Positions 35,949 to 44,764 of a stretch of DNA of 64,000 nucleotides are shown piece by piece. Positions within the stretch are counted from its first letter, which is position 1; each line of letters starts with the position of its first letter. Origin of the DNA: Rhodococcus sp. KBS0724 (GTDB lineage: Bacteria; Actinomycetota; Actinomycetes; Mycobacteriales; Mycobacteriaceae); contig NZ_VCBX02000001.1 of the NCBI RefSeq assembly GCF_005938745.2, forward strand, positions 3,734,501-3,798,500. Direction: 5' to 3'. The translations under genes and the position numbers were made by a program. The notes below the pieces were generated by a model. The model saw only the letters and a list, made by a program, of their open reading frames with translations. It searched no databases and had not been told where the DNA came from.

Positions 35949-36967
35949 CGTGGTGCGCACCTTCCGGTCGTCTGGTCGATCAGGTCGACCGTCATCGGCG
36001 CGCCGTCTGCTCCGTCGACTTTCAGCGCGATCCCGCAGAGATAGAAATTGAAGAAGGATCCGTAGGCACCGACTCGAATCAGTTGTCGATAGTTCGACGG
36101 CATCGACGCGAGGATTCGGTCGAGCTCGCCTTGTTGCTCGACCAGTGGGTCCAGGCTCTGGTCGAGTTGCGACACAGTCCCGCTGATGTCGGGTCTGACG
36201 CCCGCCAAGAGATCTGCGAAAGTCTGTGCAGCGGTGTCGATGCTCGTCACCGACGTGCCGATCAGTTCCTTGTCCGACGCGAGTCCGCTGACCAGCTGTT
36301 GCAGATTGTCGAGCGTGTCGGTGAACTGTCCGCCCCGCCCCCGCACTTCACTCAGGACACCGTCAAGATTGTCGATGACCCGGCCGATGAGCACATCACG
36401 ATCGGCGAGTGTGTTGGTGATCGAACCGGTATGTGCAAGCACCGAAGCGACTGTGCCTGACTGGCCTTGAAATACTTCGAGCAGCGACAGCGACAGGGCG
36501 TTGACCTGAGCTGGATCGAGCGCCTGGAACAGCGGTTTGAATCCGCCGAGCAACGCGTCGAGGTCCAGGGCCGGCGCCGTTCGCGTCGTGGGGATGGTCG
36601 CACCCACAGCCAAGGGCTGAGCGGCGCCTGGACTGTCGAGTAATTCGAGATACCGGTTGCCCACGAGGTCCTGATAACGCACGGCCGCCCGGGTCTGCTC
36701 CGTCAGAGTTTCCACCGAATCGACGTTGAACGTCACGTGAGCAAGGTGGTCGTCGCCGAATTCGACGGCACTCACAGTTCCCACGGGCACTCCCGCAATC
36801 CGCACTTTGTCGCCGGATTTCAGCCCGGACACATTGACGAATTGGGCTGCGTAAGTGTGCTGGTCGCCTCCTCGCATCTGCCCGAAGACCAGGACGAGTC
36901 CGGCATTGACCAGCAGCATCACTGCCACGAAGATGCCGAATTTGACGCCGTAGCCGCGCCGCTTCAT
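35945..36967 (-). CDS. mceB: Mce family protein MceB
   Basis: A 340-residue Mce subunit. Anchor VKFGIFVAVMLLVNAGLVLVFG, MlaD domain (HTYAAQFVNVSGLKSGDKVRIAGVPVGTVSAVEF), LVGNRYLELL, a helical section with repeated SIDTAAQTFADLLAG-like segments, and a terminal region NFYLCGIALKVDGADG typical of MceB. It overlaps mceA and mceC by 4 bases each. Confidence 0.92.
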   Translation of the reverse strand: MKRRGYGVKFGIFVAVMLLVNAGLVLVFGQMRGGDQHTYAAQFVNVSGLKSGDKVRIAGVPVGTVSAVEFGDDHLAHVTFNVDSVETLTEQTRAAVRYQDLVGNRYLELLDSPGAAQPLAVGATIPTTRTAPALDLDALLGGFKPLFQALDPAQVNALSLSLLEVFQGQSGTVASVLAHTGSITNTLADRDVLIGRVIDNLDGVLSEVRGRGGQFTDTLDNLQQLVSGLASDKELIGTSVTSIDTAAQTFADLLAGVRPDISGTVSQLDQSLDPLVEQQGELDRILASMPSNYRQLIRVGAYGSFFNFYLCGIALKVDGADGAPMTVDLIDQTTGRCAPR

Positions 36968-38133
36968 CGAATCTCCGTTCCGAACAGGTAGCTGAGCAGG
37001 CTCGGCATGTCATCTATCGGCTGGCCGCCGTTCCATTGGCGCTCCGGTTCGAAGGGATTCACACCCGTATCCGTCACCAGGTAGGGCGCGTTGACATTCG
37101 GATCGCGCAACGGAAGTCCCATGCATTGCGGTCCACCGGTTGCCGCGACCTTCGGCAGATCTTCCGGGTAGCGGTACGGTTCGGTGCCTGCGATCAATCC
37201 GATCGACATCTTGATTCCCGACTGCCCGTTGTACGCACCGTCGCCGATTGCCTTACTCTCCTCGAGTCCGTGGAACATGCACGGAATCACCGGCGAGTAT
37301 TCCTCGAGGAGTTCGGTGGTGGGCCGCATGAGCGAGAGGACCGTGTCGACGCCGTCGGCATTGCTCCCGAGAACATCCTCTCCGGTGCGCGCCAGCCCGA
37401 TCACGCTGAGTAGCAGCAGATCCAGGTTCTCTTGCTCGTCGAGGACGGTGGTGCCGGTGATCGTGAGCGAGCCGAGGGTGTCCATCAAATCGAGAACAGC
37501 CGCCCGATAGGTCCCGGACACTACCGGAAGGTCGGCGAGAACTTCGTCGAAAGAAGCACCCGCACTGTTGAATTCGGCCAGCGACGCGTCTGCCTTCCCG
37601 AGTGCGACGCCCAACCTTCCCCCACGACCTTGCAACGCGGTGGAAATCGCCCCGAGCGTCGAATCGAGTTTCCCAGGATCAACCGTTCGCAGGACTGCCG
37701 TCAGCTTCTCGAATACCGTATCGATTTCGACGGTCACGTGATCCGCCTCGATGGTGGCGCCGGCCGTCAATCGCTCAACACTGGGATCCGCAGGCGGCGA
37801 CATGCTGACGAACTTCGCTCCGAAAGCGGTATTCGAGGTGATCGTGACATCGACGTTGGCCGGGATCGACTCGAGCGCATCCGGATCGAGAAGAAGGGAC
37901 AACGTCGCGCTGGAGTCGTCGGCCGGCGTGATCGACTCGACGGACCCGACGGTCACACCGGCCATCTTCACTCGCGCCCCCGGATCCATCACGAGGCCGG
38001 CCCGCTCGGCAACCACTGTCACCGGAACTCGCGTGGTGAACGACTGATTGAACGACGCGACCGCTAGCGCCACGACGGCAACAATCGCGCACACCAAGCC
38101 CAATGCCGCGAGCTTGTATCCGTATCTCTCCAC
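36964..38133 (-). CDS. mceA: Mce family protein MceA
   Basis: First Mce subunit, 389 residues. Anchor YKLAALGLVCAIVAVVALAVASF, MlaD domain (RVPVTVVAERAGLVMDPGARVKMAGVTVGSVESI), helical section, and C-terminal region EYSPVIPCMFHGLEESKAIGDG with conserved Cys typical of MceA. It starts 13 bases after yrbEB. The six Mce proteins plus YrbEA/B form a lipid importer; the MceG-type ATPase is not in this window and may be shared. Confidence 0.93.
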   Translation of the reverse strand: MERYGYKLAALGLVCAIVAVVALAVASFNQSFTTRVPVTVVAERAGLVMDPGARVKMAGVTVGSVESITPADDSSATLSLLLDPDALESIPANVDVTITSNTAFGAKFVSMSPPADPSVERLTAGATIEADHVTVEIDTVFEKLTAVLRTVDPGKLDSTLGAISTALQGRGGRLGVALGKADASLAEFNSAGASFDEVLADLPVVSGTYRAAVLDLMDTLGSLTITGTTVLDEQENLDLLLLSVIGLARTGEDVLGSNADGVDTVLSLMRPTTELLEEYSPVIPCMFHGLEESKAIGDGAYNGQSGIKMSIGLIAGTEPYRYPEDLPKVAATGGPQCMGLPLRDPNVNAPYLVTDTGVNPFEPERQWNGGQPIDDMPSLLSYLFGTEIR

Positions 38134-38146
38134 GCGCGCTCCCCCT

Positions 38147-39007
38147 TTATCCGGACAAGTTGAAGTTGCCGGAACCGCCGTACAGGGCGAGCGACACCAG
38201 AAGGGTCACCGCCACGACGCAGATCAGTGACAGTCGAACTCCCCGTCCGACGGCGGTGCCCACCCCCGATGGCCCGCCTACCGCGCTGTAGCCGTAGTAG
38301 GTGTGAATCAGCATGACCAGCAACGCCATCACCAGAACCTGAACAAAGGACCACGCGACGTCGACCGGATCGAGAAAGGTCGTGAAGTAGTGGTCGTAGA
38401 GCCCGGACGATTGACCGAACAGAACGACCGTGGTGAACCGACCCGCGAGAAACGACCCGACGAGCGCCAACGAGTACAGCGGCAGAATGGCGAGCATCCC
38501 GGCCACGATTCGAGTACTCACCACGTACGGAACAGAACTGATCGCCATCGATTCGAGTGCGTCGATTTCCTCACTGATGCGCATCGCACCGATCTGCGCC
38601 GTCGAACCGGCGCCGATGGTCGCGGACAGCCCGATTCCCGCAATGACCGGCGCGGCGATGCGCACGTTGATGAACGCCGAGAAGAACCCGGTGAGCGCCT
38701 CGACACCGATGTTTCCCAGCGAACTGAATCCCTGAATCGCGATGGTTCCACCCGATGCCAGCGTCAGGAACCCGACAACGGCGACGGTGCCCCCGATCAA
38801 TGCCAACGCACCGGTACCCATGCTGATCTCGGCGACAAGTCGCAAGACCTCTTTCGGGTGTTTGCGCAGCGCCCACGGAATGAACGCAATAGCTCGGACG
38901 AAGAACACCGCTTGCCGTCCGACATCGTCGACGGACCGCGACAGCCGGGCCATCCGTGCTCGGGTCGCCCCGAATTTTCCGAGTTCCGCCAGTGCCACGC
39001 CGCTCAC
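38147..39007 (-). CDS. yrbEB: YrbEB / MlaE-family permease
   Basis: Integral-membrane permease of the Mce system, 286 residues. Conserved MlaE-type features are ALRKHPKEVLRLVAEISMGTGAL, GFFSAFINVRIAAPVIAGIGLSATIGAGSTAQIGAMRISEEIDALESM and the end YYGYSAVGGPSGVGTAVGRGVR. The GTG at 39007 overlaps the yrbEA stop (GTGA) and begins VSGVALAEL. Together with YrbEA it should form the permease dimer. Confidence 0.92.
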   Translation of the reverse strand: MSGVALAELGKFGATRARMARLSRSVDDVGRQAVFFVRAIAFIPWALRKHPKEVLRLVAEISMGTGALALIGGTVAVVGFLTLASGGTIAIQGFSSLGNIGVEALTGFFSAFINVRIAAPVIAGIGLSATIGAGSTAQIGAMRISEEIDALESMAISSVPYVVSTRIVAGMLAILPLYSLALVGSFLAGRFTTVVLFGQSSGLYDHYFTTFLDPVDVAWSFVQVLVMALLVMLIHTYYGYSAVGGPSGVGTAVGRGVRLSLICVVAVTLLVSLALYGGSGNFNLSG

Positions 39008-39777
39008 CCCGCCGTCAGCCGGATACCCACCGCGGTCACGATGGTATTGACCACGAAGAGCGCCATGAACGCGTAGACCACCGTCTCGTTGACGGCCTCG
39101 CCCACACCTTTCGGACCACCACGGACGGACAGGCCCCGGTAGCACGCGACCAGCCCGGCGAGCATGCCGAACAGTGCGGCCTTCACCATCGACAAGGCAA
39201 CTTCGGGAAGCCCGGTGAGCAACGTGATGCCGTCGACGAACGCACCGGGATTCACGCCCTGGAGGAACACCGAGAAGATGTAGCCGCCCGTGATGCCGAT
39301 GACGCACACAAGTCCGTTGAGCAACAACGCGACTACCGTCGACGCGACAACGCGCGGTATCACGAGGCGGTTGATCGGATCGATCCCGAGCACTTCCATC
39401 GCGTCGATCTCCTCGCGAATGGTCCGTGACCCGAGGTCAGCGGCAATGGCGGTGGCTCCGGCGCCTGCCACGATGAGGACGGTGACCACCGGCCCGACCT
39501 GGGTGACGGCGCCGAGTGCTGCTCCGGCTCCACTGAGGTCGGCAGCGCCGATCTCGCGCAGCAAGATGTTGAGAGTGAAGCTCACCAGAACCGTGAACGG
39601 CACTGCCACCAGGACTGTCGGCACCAGCGATACCCGCGCGATCATCCAACTTTGTTCGAGAAATTCCTGCACCTGAAAGCGAGTGCGCACCAGTCCTACC
39701 GCAACGTCGGCGCCCATTTTGTAGAACTGTCCGAGTTGACGCATCGGCGCTGCGAGCGACACCCGCCCGGCGTACAT
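39004..39777 (-). CDS. yrbEA: YrbEA / MlaE-family permease
   Basis: First permease of the Mce system, 257 residues. It shows EFLEQSWMIARVSLVPTVLVAVPFTVLVSFTLNILLREIGAADLSGAGAALG, DLGSRTIREEIDAMEVLGIDPINRLVIPRVVAS (the MlaE cytoplasmic helix that couples to the ATPase) and CYRGLSVRGGPKGVGEAVNETVV. It starts only 3 bases after the CYP125-like P450 stop, linking the transporter to the catabolic genes. Confidence 0.92.
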   Translation of the reverse strand: MYAGRVSLAAPMRQLGQFYKMGADVAVGLVRTRFQVQEFLEQSWMIARVSLVPTVLVAVPFTVLVSFTLNILLREIGAADLSGAGAALGAVTQVGPVVTVLIVAGAGATAIAADLGSRTIREEIDAMEVLGIDPINRLVIPRVVASTVVALLLNGLVCVIGITGGYIFSVFLQGVNPGAFVDGITLLTGLPEVALSMVKAALFGMLAGLVACYRGLSVRGGPKGVGEAVNETVVYAFMALFVVNTIVTAVGIRLTAG

Positions 39778-39780
39778 GGT

Positions 39781-41034
39781 TCAGTGCTCCACGGGACACG
39801 CGGAATTGTTGCCGTAGTCGACCGTGAACTCCTTGATTCCGTTGATCCAGCCGGATGCCAACCGGCTGGGGTCGCCGAGTTTGCTGATGTCCGGCATGTA
39901 GTCGGCGATCTTGTTGAATATCAGGTCGATCTCCATCCTGGCCAGGTTGGCGCCGACGCAGTAGTGCGGTCCGGTACCACCAAAAGCCAAGTGAGGATTG
40001 GGATCACGAAGGATATCGAAGACGTCCGGATTCTCGAAGGCAGATTCGTCGAAGTTCGCCGATCCGTACAGCAGCACAACACGCTGCCCCTTCCGGATCG
40101 GAGTTCCGGCAATCTGGGTGTCCACCAATGCCGTCCGTTGAAACGACGTCAACGGCGACGCCCAGCGAATGATCTCGTCAGCCGCCGTGCGGGGGCGCTC
40201 ACGCTTGTAGAGTTCCCATTGATCCGGGTGCTGCATGAACGCCATCATCCCGAGTGTTGTTGCATTGCGCGTTGTCTCGTTGCCCGCAACCGCCAACATG
40301 ATGACAAAAAAGCCGAACTGTTCCGGCGTGAGGGCCTCACCGTCCACGTCCGCGTGCACCAATCGCGAAATGATGTCGTCGAGCGGTTCGGCCCGGCGAG
40401 CCTCTGCAAGCTGATAGGCGTACCCGAGAATCTGCGCCGACGCCATTCTGGACTCCCCGGCCATGGATTCGTCGTCGTATCCGGTCATCTGATTCGACCA
40501 TTCGTAGAGCTGCCGCCGAGCCTCCTGCGGAACTCCGATCAGGTCCGAGATCGCCTGCATCGGTAGCTCACTGGCCACTTGCCGAACAAAATCTCCGGTC
40601 CCGGAAGCCGCTGCGGCTTTCGCGATCTCTTCTGCTCTCTCTTCGAGTCCGGCCCGCATCGCTTCGACGGAGCGGGGTGTGAACAAGCGCGCGACCAACT
40701 TGCGCAATTGGGTGTGCTCGGGCGCGTCCTTGTTGATCAGAACGTATTTACTGACTTCCAATTCTTCGGCGGTGATGTTGTCCTCATGTCGCGGGACGCA
40801 CCCGTTGACGTTGTTGGAGAACTCCTCCGAGCGCAACGACACGTCACGCACGTCCGCGTGCCGCGACACTACCCAAGCGCCGCCGTCGTGGAAACCGCCG
40901 GTTCCCGGTTCCTGCGCGTTCCACCACACGGGCGCGCAGCGGCGAAGCTCCGCGAACTCTGCCAGGGGAACACGTTTGCCGTACATCCGTGGATCGGTGA
41001 CGTCGAAGCCGTCGGGAAGGTTCAGCTCGGGCAT
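39781..41034 (-). CDS. Cytochrome P450, CYP125-like (steroid C26/27 hydroxylase family)
   Basis: A 417-residue P450 very like M. tuberculosis CYP125A1. Shared stretches include FDVTDPRMYGKRVPLAEFAELRR, the I-helix AGNETTRN, EIIRWASPLTSFQRTAL (ExxR region) and the haem loop FGGTGPHYCVGANLARME with Cys at about residue 364. CYP125 oxidises the terminal side-chain carbon of cholesterol. The ATG at 41034 has GAGGAG upstream. The canonical cyp125 lies in the KstR cholesterol cluster, so this copy may be a paralogue with a different substrate. I have not excluded that it is the only copy. Confidence 0.85.
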   Translation of the reverse strand: MPELNLPDGFDVTDPRMYGKRVPLAEFAELRRCAPVWWNAQEPGTGGFHDGGAWVVSRHADVRDVSLRSEEFSNNVNGCVPRHEDNITAEELEVSKYVLINKDAPEHTQLRKLVARLFTPRSVEAMRAGLEERAEEIAKAAAASGTGDFVRQVASELPMQAISDLIGVPQEARRQLYEWSNQMTGYDDESMAGESRMASAQILGYAYQLAEARRAEPLDDIISRLVHADVDGEALTPEQFGFFVIMLAVAGNETTRNATTLGMMAFMQHPDQWELYKRERPRTAADEIIRWASPLTSFQRTALVDTQIAGTPIRKGQRVVLLYGSANFDESAFENPDVFDILRDPNPHLAFGGTGPHYCVGANLARMEIDLIFNKIADYMPDISKLGDPSRLASGWINGIKEFTVDYGNNSACPVEH

Positions 41035-41081
41035 TTCGGTTGCTCCTCGTTCAGGCAGGGCGCCGCGCGCGCCGAGACGGA

Positions 41082-42719
41082 TTAATCGATGCGGTGAGCC
41101 GGCTCCTGACTGCGTGCGTATTCCTTCGCCCAGCGGTAGTCGGGTTTTCCGCTGGGCGCTCGCACCACCTCGGGCGCAATCCAGAACGCCCGCGGGATCT
41201 TGTAACCGGCAAGCTGGCTGCGAGTGTGTTTCTCGATGGACTCGAAATCCGGAACGACACCCTCGCGCACCCGGACCACGGCCGAGACCCGGCTCCCCCA
41301 TCGTTCGTCCGGTAGCCCGATCACGGTGGCGTCGTAGATATCCGGATGTGCCTTGACGACGGCCTCGACCTCTTCGACAAAAACCTTCTCACCACCGGTG
41401 TTGACCACCATGTTTCCGCGGCCGAGCAGCGTGATGGAGCCGTCGTCCTCGATCCGGGCGCGGTCTCCGGTAACCACGGCTCGGCCGCCGTCCACCGTCC
41501 GGAAGATCTCTGCCGACTTCGCCGGATCCTTGTAGTACCCGAGCGGGACGTTGCCGAGCTTTGCCAGCCACCCCTCGGCGCCGCTGCCTGGCGTCAGAAT
41601 CCGGTTGTCGTCGTCGACAACCACCGTGAACCGGTTGGAGCCCACCCTCGGTCCACCGCGCTGCTTCAACCCTTTGGCTGCGAATCCGATACCGCCGAAG
41701 CCTGTTTCGGAGGAACCCACGGAGTCGGAGATCATCAGATTCGGAAACACCTCGAAGAAAGCGTCCTTCACCGAGCCTGAGAACAGTGCGGCTCCGGAAG
41801 CGAGAACTGCCAGGCTGGACGCATCGGGCTGGAGTTCCCGGTGAGCTTCCACCAAGGGACGCCCCATCGCGTCGCCAGTGATCACCATGACCTGTGGCCG
41901 GTATTCGGCAACAACAGCCCACACATGTGCCGCGTCGAACCGAGGTTCGAAGATCACGGTATTGCCCGAGAACAGTGCATTGAAGGTCGGCATCAACGCC
42001 GACGTATGGATGAGCGGTGGCAGCATGCACCATCGCATAGGTTCTGCCGCTGCTGCGCCGCCACGGGATTGTTGGTACTCGTCGGTGATCGGCTCACCGG
42101 TGTAGAAATCGTAGCCGCCGGCCAGAACTCGCCAGATGTCCTCCTGACGCCACACCACACCCTTGGGCCGCCCCGTCGTTCCGCCGGTGTAGAGGATGTA
42201 CAGGTCATCGCCACTACGCTCGCCGAACGCATCGCTGCCGCCACGTTCCGGAGAGTGCAGCGACAGCGCTTCCTCGTACGCAACCGCACCTGGCACGAGC
42301 GGTTCGGCGCCCGTCGCAAGCTCGTCCGGCACCAGCACCACGTGCTTGACCCCCGGTACTGATTCCAGGGACTCGGCCACGCGCGCCGAGTACCCCCGAT
42401 GGAACACGAGGGCCTCGAGGTCGGCGTTGTCGTAGAGGTACACCAACTCGTCCGTGGTGTACCGATAGTTCACGGTGATCGGAACGGCACGAATCTTGAA
42501 CGACGCGAGCACAGCCACCATCGTCTCGATCGAATTGTGCATCTGGATTCCGATATGAGTTCCGCTCCCGAAACCTACCGACAAGAAGTGATGTGCCAGA
42601 CGGTTGGCACGCTCGTCGAGTTCGCGGTACGTCACTTCCTTTCCCGACACGATCAACGCGCGTCGATCAGGCATCGCGTCGACGGAATGCTCGAACAGGT
42701 CTGCAAAGGTGTAGGCCAT
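41082..42719 (-). CDS. Acyl-CoA synthetase, FadD19-like (steroid side-chain type)
   Basis: A 545-residue AMP-forming ligase. The P-loop LYTGGTTGRPKGVVWR, the motif SVGSSETGFGG, adenosine site VTGDRARIEDDGS and C-terminal SGKPDYRWAKE with catalytic Lys are present. Many stretches match what I recall of M. tuberculosis FadD19 (IPVTVNYRY-like segment, GFGGIGFAAKG, PDYRWAKE). FadD19 activates C24-branched sterol side-chain acids. It lies between an unknown gene and the CYP125-like P450, which would supply the acid, so activation of a P450-oxidised side chain is likely. Confidence 0.88.
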   Translation of the reverse strand: MAYTFADLFEHSVDAMPDRRALIVSGKEVTYRELDERANRLAHHFLSVGFGSGTHIGIQMHNSIETMVAVLASFKIRAVPITVNYRYTTDELVYLYDNADLEALVFHRGYSARVAESLESVPGVKHVVLVPDELATGAEPLVPGAVAYEEALSLHSPERGGSDAFGERSGDDLYILYTGGTTGRPKGVVWRQEDIWRVLAGGYDFYTGEPITDEYQQSRGGAAAAEPMRWCMLPPLIHTSALMPTFNALFSGNTVIFEPRFDAAHVWAVVAEYRPQVMVITGDAMGRPLVEAHRELQPDASSLAVLASGAALFSGSVKDAFFEVFPNLMISDSVGSSETGFGGIGFAAKGLKQRGGPRVGSNRFTVVVDDDNRILTPGSGAEGWLAKLGNVPLGYYKDPAKSAEIFRTVDGGRAVVTGDRARIEDDGSITLLGRGNMVVNTGGEKVFVEEVEAVVKAHPDIYDATVIGLPDERWGSRVSAVVRVREGVVPDFESIEKHTRSQLAGYKIPRAFWIAPEVVRAPSGKPDYRWAKEYARSQEPAHRID

Positions 42720-42745
42720 GAACGATCCTTTTGAGGTCAAGCCAC

Positions 42746-44002
42746 TCAAACTACGAAGAGAGGCAACGGAATTCCACGATCTTCGAAAGTAAATGCTGCG
42801 CCGCTGCTCACTTTGGTGATGGCGACCTCGACACATTCCGGCGCAGCGTCCGCCGTGGTATCGACCGTGACCAGAAGTCCGGCTTCGGAATCCTCGAGTA
42901 CGCGGACTGTGAAATGTGGGTTCACGCCGCGTACCAGTGCCTGTAGCGGATCGAGATGCTCGGCGTCGATCAGAGTGGGCCAACCGCCGTCGGCGTCAAC
43001 CAGGCCACTCCGCGACAGAAAGACTTCGAGACTCTTTCCATCCCAGTGAATTTCACGCTCGACGTACTGCTTCGGATTGAGCAACGGATGCAGCGCCAGG
43101 ACCACCGCCAAGCCTTCCAGATCCTGCGGAAGACCTAATGCGTCGCGGATGCGCTGCGCAGCGACGCCCGCAATTCCGGTGAGTTGTTTGAGCGTAATTT
43201 CTCGCGCCTTGTCGGCACTACTGCGCCGGCGAACCGCGAGCAGAAAACCCAGCGAAAGCAGGTGGTGTTGAAGGCATACTTCCTGCGCAATGCGAACCAG
43301 CGCGGAGTGTGAGAAGTCGGAGAATCGCAGATCCGAGAGCAACGGTCCCGAGTAGTCGGCCGCGCCGTCCTCACTGTCGTCGATCGGACTCAACTCCACC
43401 GATACCGCAGCGCTCCGGCCGATCTGCTCGGTGTGGGACGTCATGACCGGCGGGACATGGCGCGGGTCGATCACCACTGTCCACGCACAGTGCGGGTGCC
43501 TGTCAGCGGGTTTGCGCGGGGGCCGATGGATCGGACGGATCTGCGCATGCGCGTTGGTGGCTATCGCCGTCGCATCGAACGTCGGATCTTCGATGTCATG
43601 ACACATCGTGGTGACAAACTCGTCCCCCAGCGGTTCGACGTCCGTCAGAGCGCCGCAATGGTCGAGCCAGAACTCACCGTGTTGTGGGTCGTCCACGCGG
43701 TAGCGGAAATCCATGAACTGCGGCGGCGCTCCGATGTCGAGTTGCAGTCCCTTGAAAATGGTCACGACGTCGTCGCCCTGATAGCGCAGCGCCTTCTGCA
43801 TCCGGCGGGTGTACCACGGACTGGCGGATTCCCATTCCTCGATCGCAACTTCCGCCATGCCTTCGCGGCCGTACTCCATGATCAGATGCGCCATCCCGGA
43901 TCTGTCGATCAGCTGACCACACAGCAGGAGTTCGGGCACCAACACAGCCAGGTCGCCGCGCGTGAGCGTCTCGAAGGATCCACCGACAGTCACCGGACTC
44001 AC
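42746..44002 (-). CDS. Conserved protein of unknown function in the CYP51-mce run
   Basis: A 418-residue soluble-looking protein that I do not recognise. It has no signal peptide or membrane segment. Noticeable stretches are LLLCGQLIDRSGMAHLIMEYG, EEWESASPWYTRRMQKAL, FWLDHCGALTDVEPLGDEFVTTMCHDIEDPTFDATAIATN, and HPHCAWTVVID, in which His and Cys recur in a way that could bind metal. The GTG at 44002 overlaps the NTF2-like stop (GTGA), preferred over in-frame starts further up. Its place between an NTF2-like protein and a FadD19-like ligase suggests an enzyme acting on the same substrate. Confidence 0.8.
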   Translation of the reverse strand: MSPVTVGGSFETLTRGDLAVLVPELLLCGQLIDRSGMAHLIMEYGREGMAEVAIEEWESASPWYTRRMQKALRYQGDDVVTIFKGLQLDIGAPPQFMDFRYRVDDPQHGEFWLDHCGALTDVEPLGDEFVTTMCHDIEDPTFDATAIATNAHAQIRPIHRPPRKPADRHPHCAWTVVIDPRHVPPVMTSHTEQIGRSAAVSVELSPIDDSEDGAADYSGPLLSDLRFSDFSHSALVRIAQEVCLQHHLLSLGFLLAVRRRSSADKAREITLKQLTGIAGVAAQRIRDALGLPQDLEGLAVVLALHPLLNPKQYVEREIHWDGKSLEVFLSRSGLVDADGGWPTLIDAEHLDPLQALVRGVNPHFTVRVLEDSEAGLLVTVDTTADAAPECVEVAITKVSSGAAFTFEDRGIPLPLFVV

Positions 44003-44550
44003 CACAGCGGAACCGGCGAGGTACCGGCGCGATACCACCCTGGGAGTGGTTCGCCGGAGATCGATCTCTGAATGCGTGCCTGCATCCCCGTGGACAGTGC
44101 GTTGTTCTGGATCATCTCCATGAACAGTGCCGAGACATTTCCGAAGTCGAAGAAGTCACGCTGCCAGGACCATTGGAAGTTTCCGCCGTACCGGAACCAG
44201 CTGCCACCGATGCCGTAGACGGAGTAGTTACTGCCGTCGTCCCGTTTGGCGTCGGAGATCTGTTTCCACAGTCCGATGACGTTGCCACTGCGCTCGTCGA
44301 TCACAAAGTCCTGATAGGGATATTCCCAGCCTTCGAGGCCGTTCATCTCGAGACCCAGCGCGACGGTACGGATCTCTTCTCGACCGACCGCCATGAAGTC
44401 CTGTTTGGGGCCGTAGTTCCAGCCGTAGGTCGCGTCCTCGGTGTACATGTCCGCCAACGGCTTCCAGTCTCCGGCGGCCTCTGCCTTCTTGTTCGCGTCA
44501 ACCCAACGTTGCACCATCTCGTCGAGCTCGGCACGGTCGAATCCGGTCAT
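43999..44550 (-). CDS. NTF2-like / SnoaL-type protein
   Basis: A 183-residue protein of the NTF2-like fold (the fold of ketosteroid isomerase and SnoaL cyclases): ELDEMVQRWVDANKKAEAAGDWKPLADMYTEDATYGWNYGPKQDFMAVGREEI is the usual N-terminal helix plus pocket; FVIDERSGNVIGLWKQI forms the central sheet. It resembles in position and size Rv0762c beside M. tuberculosis cyp51. The ATG at 44550 has GGGAGAGG upstream; in-frame starts at 44574 and 44580 would overlap the ferredoxin gene. Confidence 0.8.
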   Translation of the reverse strand: MTGFDRAELDEMVQRWVDANKKAEAAGDWKPLADMYTEDATYGWNYGPKQDFMAVGREEIRTVALGLEMNGLEGWEYPYQDFVIDERSGNVIGLWKQISDAKRDDGSNYSVYGIGGSWFRYGGNFQWSWQRDFFDFGNVSALFMEMIQNNALSTGMQARIQRSISGEPLPGWYRAGTSPVPLW

Positions 44551-44566
44551 GTGAACCTCTCCCTGG

Positions 44567-44764
<198 letters not shown>

